Positions 56,631-64,000 of a DNA stretch of 64,000 nt are shown here, piece after piece. Each line of letters begins with the position of its first letter. Position 1 is the stretch's first letter. Source of the stretch: JBCBSS01 sp039819065 (GTDB lineage Bacteria > Bacteroidota > Bacteroidia > Cytophagales > Cyclobacteriaceae); the NCBI GenBank assembly GCA_039819065.1, contig JBCBSS010000002.1:1-64000 (forward strand). Reading direction: 5' to 3'. The notes under the pieces are model-generated. The model saw only the letters and a program-made list of their open reading frames with translations, was not told the origin of the DNA and searched no databases. Made by a program: the position numbers and the translations under genes.

Positions 56631-57155
56631 TTATCTCTTGAGTGCAAACCGGAGTGCAGGCCCAATACACCTATGTAACCGGTTTTCTAATTCTAAATGA
56701 CAATGCACTTCTCCATGAAAGTTGGTGGATAAGTGCACATTCTTCCTGCTCAGAATGCTCATCACAGGCACCAGTTGCGCGTTCAAAACGTAATCGTCTG
56801 TATCAACATTAAATATGAAGGACTTGAGTTCGAAGGTTTTGATCAAGTCTCGTATGAGTCGAAATACTTGCCAGGGAGAACGCTGGGATGGTTTCGGTTT
56901 CTCCTTTTTCACCACTTTCTTTTTGGCCTTTGTCTTTGTTTTGCCCTTTTGAAAAGGATCAACATGGCCCCAGTAGAAAGGTGTGTTCAAATAGAACTTA
57001 GCTTTACCCTCTTCTAGCTTACCTGAAAGTTTGAAAAACCATTTCAAACGTACGTAAGCCAGTCGCTCGTTACTGTCGAAATAGATGGTCAGAGGTGTGA
57101 TCAATAGTGCCGCAATGGTTATCACTATCAAACCTATGATGACAATCCAAACCAT
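56631..57155 (-). CDS. DUF2953 (YtfI-like) membrane-anchored protein
   Basis: A protein of about 174 aa from the ATG at 57155; the open frame runs back to 57266 but overlaps the phosphatase gene and would add a non-typical leader. One N-terminal membrane helix (MVWIVIIGLIVITIAALLI), then a soluble part with RLAYVRLKWFFKL and a Lys-rich middle. The C-terminal helix-strand pattern (LVPVMSILSRKNVHLSTNFH) is typical of DUF2953. It probably acts with the GerW-like protein encoded right after it. Function unknown. Confidence 0.78.
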   Translation of the reverse strand: MVWIVIIGLIVITIAALLITPLTIYFDSNERLAYVRLKWFFKLSGKLEEGKAKFYLNTPFYWGHVDPFQKGKTKTKAKKKVVKKEKPKPSQRSPWQVFRLIRDLIKTFELKSFIFNVDTDDYVLNAQLVPVMSILSRKNVHLSTNFHGEVHCHLELENRLHRCIGPALRFALKR

Positions 57156-57237
57156 ACTCAGACCCTTTTTTGTTTGGATTGAAATTAAGTCTGAAGAAAT
57201 AGAAATGTAATGACCTGCTTCAGCGCAGGGCGTGATT

Positions 57238-57690
57238 TTAGTCAGCTTGGTTGGCCAGTTGTTCAACCAATTCTATCACCTGATTTTCTAACAAAGCCAT
57301 CGCCTCGTAGGGATGGGCATCCTGTATATCATGGATATGCCAATAAGTAATACGGTCGGCCCATCGAGGAAATCTCTGCGCCATCATCGGCCGATGTTCC
57401 GGGCCCTTCATGGCGATGGTCAGATCAGCTTCTTGAAGGTGGGTTTCTTCCAAGAGCATGGGAAAGCGTGTCTCGCCGTTCAACACTATCCCCCTCTTCT
57501 TCAACTCTTGGATGGCGTATGGTGAGATGGGGCCTGGATTATTCGGGCTTTGTGGCGTGAAACCCCTGGATATAGCTGTCATGCCTAATGACTGTTCCTC
57601 GGCCAATTTATTGAAAACTATTTCTGCAAAGCGACTGCGGTAGTAGTTGCCGGTACAGATGAAAAGTATCTTTCCTTTCTGCTCACTCAT
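57238..57690 (-). CDS. Low-molecular-weight phosphotyrosine phosphatase family protein
   Basis: A protein of 150 aa. The phosphate-binding loop CTGNYYRSR (C-x5-R-S) is at about residues 12-20. The family Asp region near the C-terminus is not the usual DPY; WHIHDIQDAHPYEAM supplies candidate acids. It removes phosphate from protein tyrosine or, in some relatives, arsenate. Its ATG overlaps the stop of the metallophosphoesterase gene by 4 nt. Confidence 0.85.
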   Translation of the reverse strand: MSEQKGKILFICTGNYYRSRFAEIVFNKLAEEQSLGMTAISRGFTPQSPNNPGPISPYAIQELKKRGIVLNGETRFPMLLEETHLQEADLTIAMKGPEHRPMMAQRFPRWADRITYWHIHDIQDAHPYEAMALLENQVIELVEQLANQAD

Positions 57691-58751
57691 CCTGCCAATA
57701 GTTTTATTCTGGCGAAAATATAATCCAGCTTTTCGTTGTTGACAACCATCCGATAGAAATCTCCACCATTGAACTGAACCGGATCATAACCACTATTCAC
57801 GAGGTATTTCTTACTGGTATTTTTATCAAACCAGTGAATAAGGCTGATTTCCCCATTACTGATTTCCAGGCAGGTTATCCCTCTTTTTCCAATCACACAA
57901 CCGGAGTTAAAAAGACAAGGTATTTGAAACAGGTTGTCATATAGGCTATCTACCTCCCTTCGATCGGGGTTATCCTTGTATATCTTCCTGAGATCCTTCT
58001 TAAAGGAGTTGATACTCTCTTTGATCTTGTTTTTGCTAGCACCGCTATCTGAAATGTACTCACGGCAAAGCTGCTCTATAGTGTGCTTCAAACGTTTCGG
58101 CTTACTCATTGATTCAAACAATGGCCTGTGTGTATGACCAATGATAGAAGCAATTTTCCTGTAGTTAGAATACTTGTAGGCCCTTCGTTCTATCTTGTAT
58201 TTCTTGGTACTGTCATGAGCGACAGAATAATTCCTGATGCGTAAAGGGTTAGCCAAGTACTTCAGGGTAAAACCTACCAGTTCATTATCCTTCTTAAACC
58301 TCTTGGAAGCTTGATGCCCGTGATATACCAAGAAAATAAAGTCTTTGTATTTCAACTTCACCGCATGATATAGGGGGTAAGGATAATCCGAATACTGTGG
58401 CTCTACTAAGTTGAGATCATGATTACCGATGGTTTTGTAGAGCCGGTCATCTTTGCAGAAAAGGTCAAAGATGTCATACGTCTCCTTCCATCGGTTTTGA
58501 ATTTTGGCGAGCGAGAACCGTTGCAGTTCTTCTACATCACCATTCAATACAAGTGAAAACCCCTGTTCATTGTAATATTCACAAATGGCGGTCCTGAACA
58601 GATCAGCGTTGAATTTAAAGTCATCCGTACTCCCTCCATCTCCCATGTGCAAGTCGCTGAATATAACGATCTTGTCTTCATGCTCGATCTGAAGTTCATG
58701 CGCCTCATTCGAAAGTGCATCGAGGTACTTATATATATTCTTACCCTCCAT
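57687..58751 (-). CDS. Calcineurin-like metallophosphoesterase
   Basis: A protein of 354 aa. The metal-binding motifs appear in order: FSDLHMGDGG, VLNGDVEEL, TIGNHDLNL, VYHGHQ and IGHTHRPLF, giving the D-x-H, GD, GNHD and GHTH set of the family. A long helical insert follows the last motif. Substrate (nucleotide, lipid A precursor or other phosphoester) is not readable. First gene of an operon continuing with the LMW phosphatase, DUF2953 and GerW-like genes. Confidence 0.88.
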   Translation of the reverse strand: MEGKNIYKYLDALSNEAHELQIEHEDKIVIFSDLHMGDGGSTDDFKFNADLFRTAICEYYNEQGFSLVLNGDVEELQRFSLAKIQNRWKETYDIFDLFCKDDRLYKTIGNHDLNLVEPQYSDYPYPLYHAVKLKYKDFIFLVYHGHQASKRFKKDNELVGFTLKYLANPLRIRNYSVAHDSTKKYKIERRAYKYSNYRKIASIIGHTHRPLFESMSKPKRLKHTIEQLCREYISDSGASKNKIKESINSFKKDLRKIYKDNPDRREVDSLYDNLFQIPCLFNSGCVIGKRGITCLEISNGEISLIHWFDKNTSKKYLVNSGYDPVQFNGGDFYRMVVNNEKLDYIFARIKLLAG

Positions 58752-58956
58752 TAAATAGTACTATTCACCTGCCAGGTAGTAGGTTGACGTTGCTATTTAG
58801 CGATTTGCATTGTGATCGCGATTGAGGCAAGGTTAATTTTATATTAAGAATGGCAGCATAACGCCTATCCATTCAAAAAATACTTCTACTTAATTCAAGA
58901 AAAGTGTGAATTTAACCTCTGATCGGCATGCCAGGCGATTTGAAAAGCTATGCCTT

Positions 58957-59976
58957 TTACAGTTGATCCATGTAATGTACCATTAGATCCAGGTACTTGT
59001 AGGTTTCAGATAGGTGTTTAATGCGCTCAGATTCTGATGACGCCGACTTCGCTCTTAAGGCATTGACTTTAGCTCTTACATTGGCTCGGTAGCATTTATA
59101 ATAGATGAAGAGTTTGAAATCTTCCTGAAGCTGTATGCAATTCATTTCATTAGCATAGCTATCAAAAAGTAAGCAGCTAAGGGCTGGGAAACCATTTGCC
59201 TCCAGATCCATAGCACAAAAGGCTATTTCGTCCAATACATCGATGCATCTATGGCTATCATTGAATTCGATGCAGTCGAATATAACCGGATCATTGTACA
59301 AGAATATATTCTTCGCATGTAAATCACCGTGACAATCTCGTACAAACCCTCCATCTGCACGATTTACGAATAGCATGATATCATCCCCCAAGAACTCGTC
59401 AGATGTTCTAATGGCGGAGTCAATTATTTTGGTGGCACATTGATTACCGAACCCGCTCAAAAAGTGGCTGACGCTAAGTAGGTCATTAAACTTGTCTTTG
59501 GCCTGATCCAAATTGAAAGGTGTTGTAATGATCTTTGCCATTTTATGAAAATGAGCCACTTTCTTGGATAGCTTTTTGATATGGTCCTTATTCACCTGAT
59601 TCTGCGTGAGCATAAGGTTCATTTGCCGAGTCCTGTCCATCTTTTTCATCACCACAGCATAATCAATGGGATCGTCATCCCCTGAATATGGGTCGTTGGA
59701 CAGCATAACATCACTGTATACAGGTACAACACCCAGGTACATGCCTTTAGTCAATCTTTTGTTCAATTCTACTTCTCTCTCGCAGTAGTATTTGCGCTTC
59801 TCGAGCGTAGAAAAGTCAAGAAAAGAATACTGAATTGGCTTCTTCAATTTATACACCAGATCACCGATGAATATTACCCAAGATATATGCGTTTCTACGA
59901 CCTCATCGGCCTCCGGGTAAAGGTGGTCATAACCTTGTACGAGCTGTATTACTTCTTCCTTCGTCATCTCAATCAC
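58957..59976 (-). CDS. APH-like kinase domain protein (COG2187 type)
   Basis: A protein of 339 aa. The aminoglycoside-phosphotransferase-type catalytic loop is CHGDLHAKNIFL and the metal motif is VIFDCIEFND. The N-terminal part has ETHISWVIFIGDLVYKLKKP, typical of COG2187 proteins. In many bacteria this domain is fused to a P-loop kinase; here the P-loop protein is a separate gene just upstream, overlapping by 8 nt. Substrate unknown; antibiotic resistance should not be assumed. An in-frame ATG three codons in (59967) could be the start. Confidence 0.85.
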   Translation of the reverse strand: MIEMTKEEVIQLVQGYDHLYPEADEVVETHISWVIFIGDLVYKLKKPIQYSFLDFSTLEKRKYYCEREVELNKRLTKGMYLGVVPVYSDVMLSNDPYSGDDDPIDYAVVMKKMDRTRQMNLMLTQNQVNKDHIKKLSKKVAHFHKMAKIITTPFNLDQAKDKFNDLLSVSHFLSGFGNQCATKIIDSAIRTSDEFLGDDIMLFVNRADGGFVRDCHGDLHAKNIFLYNDPVIFDCIEFNDSHRCIDVLDEIAFCAMDLEANGFPALSCLLFDSYANEMNCIQLQEDFKLFIYYKCYRANVRAKVNALRAKSASSESERIKHLSETYKYLDLMVHYMDQL

Positions 59977-60496
59977 TCATTTTCAGGGTTTCCAAATGAA
60001 GTTCTAAATAGGCAATGGCCTCATCAAGCATATCTGTGATTTGCCGCTCTGAATCAAGTACCAGGTGGGGTTTATCCAGTGGTTCAAAGGCACGGCTCAC
60101 TTTTTCGTATACAGCGTAATCTGCTTCGCTATATTCCCTTTTCCAAGCCAGTCTTTCTTTAATGATCGAGAGATCGGCCTTAACTTCGATATAAATAGGA
60201 GAAATGCCCAACGACCTTGCGCTGTTTTCCAGCTTTTGGCGTAGTGCTGCTTTGTAGAAAGTAGCATCCAATACCACGGATTTACCACTATAAGCCAACC
60301 TCATAGTGGTATCAAACAGTCTGTCATAGACCATTCGTTTCTCATCGATAGTATAAGTGCGGTGCCTTAATAGTTGGTGACGTATTTCATCACTGCTCAA
60401 GTGTATTGCACCAATTGAGTGTGCTAACCGTGAGGCAAAGTAGGTTTTTCCAGAGCCTGGCCTACCAAAAACAACTATGATCAACGCCTCTTTCAT
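59969..60496 (-). CDS. P-loop kinase (AAA_33/COG0645 type)
   Basis: A protein of 175 aa. Walker A GRPGSGKTYFAS at about 10-21, a substrate block IHLSSDEIRHQLL, and VVLDATFYK as Walker B. LAWKREYSEADYAVYEK follows as the lid. It matches the C-terminal half of COG2187-COG0645 fusion proteins, here encoded separately and overlapping its partner by 8 nt. Predicted small-molecule kinase of unknown substrate. Confidence 0.85.
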   Translation of the reverse strand: MKEALIIVVFGRPGSGKTYFASRLAHSIGAIHLSSDEIRHQLLRHRTYTIDEKRMVYDRLFDTTMRLAYSGKSVVLDATFYKAALRQKLENSARSLGISPIYIEVKADLSIIKERLAWKREYSEADYAVYEKVSRAFEPLDKPHLVLDSERQITDMLDEAIAYLELHLETLKMSD

Positions 60497-60815
60497 ATCT
60501 CAAGCCTTTATACTATAAGCCTATCAAGCATCTGAAGATAGCCTGTAAGCAAGCAGCATCAAATGAGTGCCATCATAGTGATTTGTGAGATATGTCATCA
60601 AGATGATGTTTCTATCCGTGTTTGGGTAGGGTGCAGATGGGTAATGACCGATAAAAAAATACCACAGCACTTACTAGAACTACTGTGGTAGTCAAAAACC
60701 CTATTCCCAATGTTAAACCTGAGAGCAAACCTCCGCTAGCACTCTTGGTACAGAAGCGCATCGCCTTCTGTAAATTACCATAGGCTAAACGAGCCAGTAC
60801 ATGCTTGTTGATGGT
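60497..60815. other. Intergenic region with terminator
   Basis: 319 bases between two minus-strand genes. It contains the terminator at 60652-60689. The rest shows no repeat or gene; the part from 60497 to 60650 should hold the promoter of the P-loop kinase gene. Confidence 0.45.
60652..60689 (-). terminator. Terminator after the universal stress protein gene
   Basis: ACCACAG (60661-60667) and CTGTGGT (60683-60689) form a hairpin. On the minus strand it is followed by ATTTTTTTAT. It lies about 125 bases after the stop codon at 60816. Confidence 0.75.
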
Positions 60816-61640
60816 CTATTCGTGTATGGCCATAAGTGGTATTTTGGTATGGCAGGTCAACTTCCTAGTCCAGCTTTTCTTAAAGAGTTTGTCAAGCAAG
60901 TTGTGTTTTCTAGGAATAATGGCCAACATACCTATACCATGTTTCTCGAGATAGTTATTGATGCCTTCTTCCACGTCTTTTTCAACTATGAAGTGGAATG
61001 AGTGTTGGAATCTCTTTAAGTATTTCTCTAACTTTCTGGCCTCCCATGCTTCCTCACCGCTAATGTGCTCACCATCGCTGAAGTGAAGAATATGAATTTC
61101 CGCACCAAATAGATGGGCCATCGCTGTGATGGGTTCTAAAACCCTCGGGTCCTCCATTTTCTTGTAATCACTGGCCAGCGCAATACTCTTTATATGATTG
61201 AGCTGACTTCCGTCGGGAAGAGCGATAATGGGCACTTGGGTGTTTTTGATGACATGATAGGCATTGCTTCCCATCAGTACTTCTTCAACACCACTGGCTC
61301 CTTTAGTACCCATAACAACTAGGTCAATCTCCTTATCACTGATGACCTGGCTTATGGCATCTGGCACATAGTTTTGTCGCAATACATAACTGAATTCTAC
61401 ATCGGAGAGCTCAGGGAAGTCTTCAATCAGTTGCTGAAAGTCGTCCTTTATTTCACGTTCCTTTTCATCAGCCAGTTCGTGGTACATTTCAGCACCTGTT
61501 TCACTGACAGCAGATAGTACGCTGAATACGTTGAGCAATAGAAGCTCTGCATTCATTCTCCTTGCCATGGGGATGACACTTCTAAGTGCATTTTTTGAGC
61601 ACTCGGAGAAATCGATGGGTACAAGTATTTTCTTAATCAT
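60816..61640 (-). CDS. Tandem universal stress protein
   Basis: A protein of 274 aa with two UspA domains. Domain 1 (1 to about 145) starts KILVPIDFSECSKNAL and has the ATP-binding pattern VMGTKGASGVEEVLMGSNAY (G-2x-G-9x-G-S). Domain 2 (about 150-274, KSIALASDYKKMED) lacks this glycine pattern, ending IIPRKHNLLDKLFKKS, so probably only the first domain binds ATP. USPs bind ATP and help survival under starvation or redox stress. The neighbouring Hsp20, M50 and kinase genes fit that setting. Confidence 0.92.
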   Translation of the reverse strand: MIKKILVPIDFSECSKNALRSVIPMARRMNAELLLLNVFSVLSAVSETGAEMYHELADEKEREIKDDFQQLIEDFPELSDVEFSYVLRQNYVPDAISQVISDKEIDLVVMGTKGASGVEEVLMGSNAYHVIKNTQVPIIALPDGSQLNHIKSIALASDYKKMEDPRVLEPITAMAHLFGAEIHILHFSDGEHISGEEAWEARKLEKYLKRFQHSFHFIVEKDVEEGINNYLEKHGIGMLAIIPRKHNLLDKLFKKSWTRKLTCHTKIPLMAIHE

Positions 61641-61852
61641 TTGGAGTAGGTTTTAACTTTGGATTCTAAGTCATAAAATCAGGAGGTTGCCCGGAGATAA
61701 TTGCTGGCCTAATCTGATACCACCTCTTGCTTGCTTTTTCTACTCAACACCTATCTTCCCTGCTAAAGCCTGCATAGATGAGGCACTTAACAATTCCACC
61801 AAGCAACCCCTCTCTCACCCAATCAGTCAACTACATCTTTTTCTTATAGCGC

Positions 61853-62296
61853 CTAACTGATATCAATTTGTCTTTTGGGTACTTGCTTTGCTTCCTCCCT
61901 TTTCGGAAGTGTCAGTTTCAACAAACCGTCTTCGTATTTGGCCTTTATTTTTTCAGTGTTTACGCTTTCCGGCATTACAAAAGTGCGGGTAAAGGCGCTG
62001 TAACTGAACTCTTTACGAGTGGCCTGGTCTTCCTTTTCTTCTACCTCCTGTTTGCTTTCTGCACTGACAATTAAACTGCCATTTTCAATGTTGACGTTAA
62101 AGTCCTCTTTCGTCATGCCAGGAACTGCCAGTTCAATTTGAAAAGCAGTATCGCTCTCAAATACATTGGCTGCCGGAACTGTGGATATCATTGAGTCCCG
62201 AAAATTCCGGTTGAAGAAATTGTCATCATCAAAGAAGCCTGAAAACATGCTCGGCATCTCTGGGAAAAGTCTCTGATGTCTAACTAAGCGTGTCAT
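61853..62296 (-). CDS. Small heat-shock protein, Hsp20 family
   Basis: A protein of 147 aa. The alpha-crystallin domain covers about 40-140: VFESDTAFQIELAVPGM, EDFNVNIENGSLIVSAE, FSYSAFTRTFVMPESV and KAKYEDGLLKLTLPK. The N-terminal arm has PSMFSGFFDDDNFF, common in Bacteroidota Hsp20. ATP-independent holdase that forms oligomers and keeps unfolding proteins soluble. Apparently monocistronic; no heat-shock promoter element was recognised. Confidence 0.95.
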   Translation of the reverse strand: MTRLVRHQRLFPEMPSMFSGFFDDDNFFNRNFRDSMISTVPAANVFESDTAFQIELAVPGMTKEDFNVNIENGSLIVSAESKQEVEEKEDQATRKEFSYSAFTRTFVMPESVNTEKIKAKYEDGLLKLTLPKREEAKQVPKRQIDIS

Positions 62297-62401
62297 TTTG
62301 ATTTATCCTTTAGATGGAACATTTATTTTACAGTTTTAAAGTAGGTGGAAGCAGTCATAATAAATATGACATCAATCAAAGCGATCCGTGATTCCTATCA
62401 A

Positions 62402-62827
62402 TCAAAGAAGCTCCAGATTGCCACCTAGTGTGGCGAACAAGCTGCGCTTGTAACTTCCGAATTCCTTACGGAAGGCATCGACGCTACATTTGAGCTTGGT
62501 ATGTTCTATTTGCAATTCGACCTCATCCGTAATACTGACACTTGACAATTGATCTTTCACTCTTTCCATATGCTCCCTGGTCTGATGCCTGTATTCATCA
62601 AGCAATTCGCCACCGTAATAGGTGATTAAGTGTTGAAAGTGGTCTAACTCTTTCTTCAAAGCTATGGTGTCAAATGAGGTAGAATGCCTGTCCAAGAGCT
62701 TCTGAAAAAAGGATACTTCAAACTTCCAAAGATCGATTTCGGCCATCCACCTATCAGATTCTTGATATAGTGTATTCAGGCCTTCTTCGAATAAGAGTGT
62801 GTCGGTGTCAGAGATGATGGTTTTCAT
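62402..62827 (-). CDS. Small helical hypothetical protein
   Basis: A protein of 141 aa with no signal or membrane segment. It is almost entirely helical with heptad-like spacing (LDRHSTSFDTIALKKELDHF, HTKLKCSVDAFRKEFGSYKR), so probably a coiled-coil or helical bundle. I do not recognise a family. Its position between the Hsp20 and M50 genes suggests a stress-related role, which is inference only. Confidence 0.65.
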   Translation of the reverse strand: MKTIISDTDTLLFEEGLNTLYQESDRWMAEIDLWKFEVSFFQKLLDRHSTSFDTIALKKELDHFQHLITYYGGELLDEYRHQTREHMERVKDQLSSVSITDEVELQIEHTKLKCSVDAFRKEFGSYKRSLFATLGGNLELL

Positions 62828-62878
62828 GATATGAGATGTTTGAATGGGTTATATTGATTTGTTTTAATGTCTACTTTT

Positions 62879-63970
62879 CTATATGCCTCTACTCTTGGCG
62901 AGGGCTTTTTTCACCAGAATGAATTCCATTACATTTTCCAAATCCAAAACGCCTATGATCCGGCTATTTTGTACCACAGGCATCAATGAGTTAGTCGTGT
63001 TTTGCTGCTCGTTATAAATCTTTTCCAGTGGTGTATCGGGTGTAATCGTTTTGAGTTCAGTATTCATAATTTTCCCCACAGTGGTTTCAACATCGTGCTG
63101 CGCCACGGCCTTGATAATCTCACTGCGGTTTAGGGTACCCACCATATCGGCACCGTCCATTACGGCAAAGTCTTTTGCATCGCTATCCAAGAGTTTTTCA
63201 ACAGCTCTGGATATGGTGTCATCCACATGTAATGAGTGGAAATCATGCATTATTATATCGCCGACCGTATGCCCATGCAGTATGCTATTGGATTGGGTGA
63301 AGACCATTTCTGCCTGGGCACCCAGGTAGACGAAAATGCCTATCACAATCAGGAAAGGGTTAAAGAAGAGTCCCCAGAAAACGAAGACAATAGCCAATAA
63401 TTGACCTATTGAAGTAGCTATTCTTGTCGCTCTTTCCCGAGGCATATTGAAGGTCAGCAGGGCTCGTAGTACTCGACCACCATCCATCGGAAAGGCTGGA
63501 ATGAGGTTAAATATGGCCAGCAGAAAATTAACTACCATCAACAGGAAGAAGAAGTTAGCTCCACTGACTGGCGCCAATGCGCTTCCTGAGGGTATACCAT
63601 TGGTCAATTCAAGAATGGTCAGGAGTAGGCCTGAGATGACAAGGTTGACAGCAGGGCCGGCTAATGCAACAATCAATTCCTGCTTGGGATTGGCCGGCAT
63701 GGATTCTAACCGTGCCAGACCACCAATAGGCAATAGTGTTATATCCCTTGTTTTATAGTTGAATCGTTTGGCGGCTAAAGCATGCCCAAACTCATGTAGC
63801 GTAACGCAAAAGAAGAGTGTGAGTACAAAAAGTAAGGTGAGCAAGATGTCGTTGACGTTCTGTCCCTGGTTGGCTCCGGAAATAGCAATCCATCCGATCA
63901 AAATCAGAAAGGTCCAATGAATGAAGACCTTTATCCCCCAGTACTTACCCAAATACAATGACCATTTCAT
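62879..63970 (-). CDS. Site-2 (M50) metalloprotease with two CBS domains
   Basis: A protein of 363 aa. Several membrane helices in the first 220 residues hold the zinc motif TLHEFGHALAAKRF (HExxH) and the third ligand in LIPAFPMDGGRVLRAL. Two CBS domains follow (about 235-290, DIIMHDFHSLHVDDTI, and about 297-355, KIMNTELKTITPDTPL). M50 proteases of this type cut within the membrane, and their CBS pair is thought to sense adenine nucleotides. The target is unknown; anti-sigma factors or membrane stress proteins are typical for the family. Confidence 0.93.
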   Translation of the reverse strand: MKWSLYLGKYWGIKVFIHWTFLILIGWIAISGANQGQNVNDILLTLLFVLTLFFCVTLHEFGHALAAKRFNYKTRDITLLPIGGLARLESMPANPKQELIVALAGPAVNLVISGLLLTILELTNGIPSGSALAPVSGANFFFLLMVVNFLLAIFNLIPAFPMDGGRVLRALLTFNMPRERATRIATSIGQLLAIVFVFWGLFFNPFLIVIGIFVYLGAQAEMVFTQSNSILHGHTVGDIIMHDFHSLHVDDTISRAVEKLLDSDAKDFAVMDGADMVGTLNRSEIIKAVAQHDVETTVGKIMNTELKTITPDTPLEKIYNEQQNTTNSLMPVVQNSRIIGVLDLENVMEFILVKKALAKSRGI

Positions 63971-64000
63971 CTCGTTACTTTTTGATAGCGCTAATCAATG

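Noticed and set aside
58957..59976. Aminoglycoside resistance gene
   Set aside because: It shares the kinase fold and HGDLH loop, but belongs to the COG2187 type with a P-loop partner and no resistance context.

Overview
The window looks like a chromosome segment of a Bacteroidota bacterium, most likely a Cytophagales-type marine or soil glider. Grounds are the abundance of type IX secretion (T9SS) cargo signatures (SprB repeats, type A and type B C-terminal sorting domains, a PorP/SprF protein, a TANFOR-type giant protein), DUF3857/transglutaminase pairs, MORN-variant repeats, moderately low GC and mostly absent Shine-Dalgarno sites. No rRNA, tRNA, CRISPR array, phage or intact IS was recognised.

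Layout. 1-431 is repeat-rich non-coding DNA. 432-1454 (-) is an MsrP-like molybdoenzyme. 1758-8970 (+) is a three-gene envelope operon: a TPR/MORN-repeat protein whose signal peptide is out of frame with its body, a DUF3857-transglutaminase with a complete catalytic triad, and a paralogue that has lost the triad. 8971-12918 is gene-poor: hairpins, an isolated small gene (9963), an array with a period of about 23 bp, and a GH43-like glycosidase flanked by three copies of a 155-160 bp repeat.

40118 down to 12919 (-) is the centrepiece: nine genes, mostly separated by 1-70 nt or overlapping, so probably one operon of about 27 kb. In order of transcription they are: a VCBS-repeat protein with a T9SS type B sorting domain; a PorP/SprF barrel fused to an OmpA-like peptidoglycan-binding domain; an outer-membrane barrel; a 1528-aa protein with TPM-like, metalloprotease-like and C-terminal nuclease-like parts; a small leaderless protein that looks like its immunity partner; a HEAT-like exported protein; a 2271-aa TANFOR/FN3 protein; an FN3 protein; and a 1840-aa SprB-repeat adhesin with a type A sorting domain. 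I read this as a surface apparatus that may carry a polymorphic toxin and its immunity protein. This is the best candidate for an undescribed system here.

40498-47041 holds a Nudix CoA-pyrophosphatase with a CrtC/AttH-like lipoprotein, then the glyoxylate shunt (aceB-aceA) divergent from a RamB/ScfR-type regulator. A 12-bp perfect inverted repeat lies between them as a candidate operator. 47194-52932 has an outer-membrane protein, a TPR lipoprotein, 1.1 kb of interspersed repeats, a lipoprotein and a PAS histidine kinase. 52939-58751 carries an ABC1/UbiB kinase with a TetR-like regulator, a small membrane protein, a gamma-glutamylcyclotransferase-fold protein, and an operon of metallophosphoesterase, LMW phosphatase, DUF2953 (YtfI-like) and GerW/YtfJ-like genes. 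58957-63970 is stress-flavoured: split AAA kinase and APH-like genes, a double universal stress protein, Hsp20, a small helical protein and an M50 protease with CBS domains.
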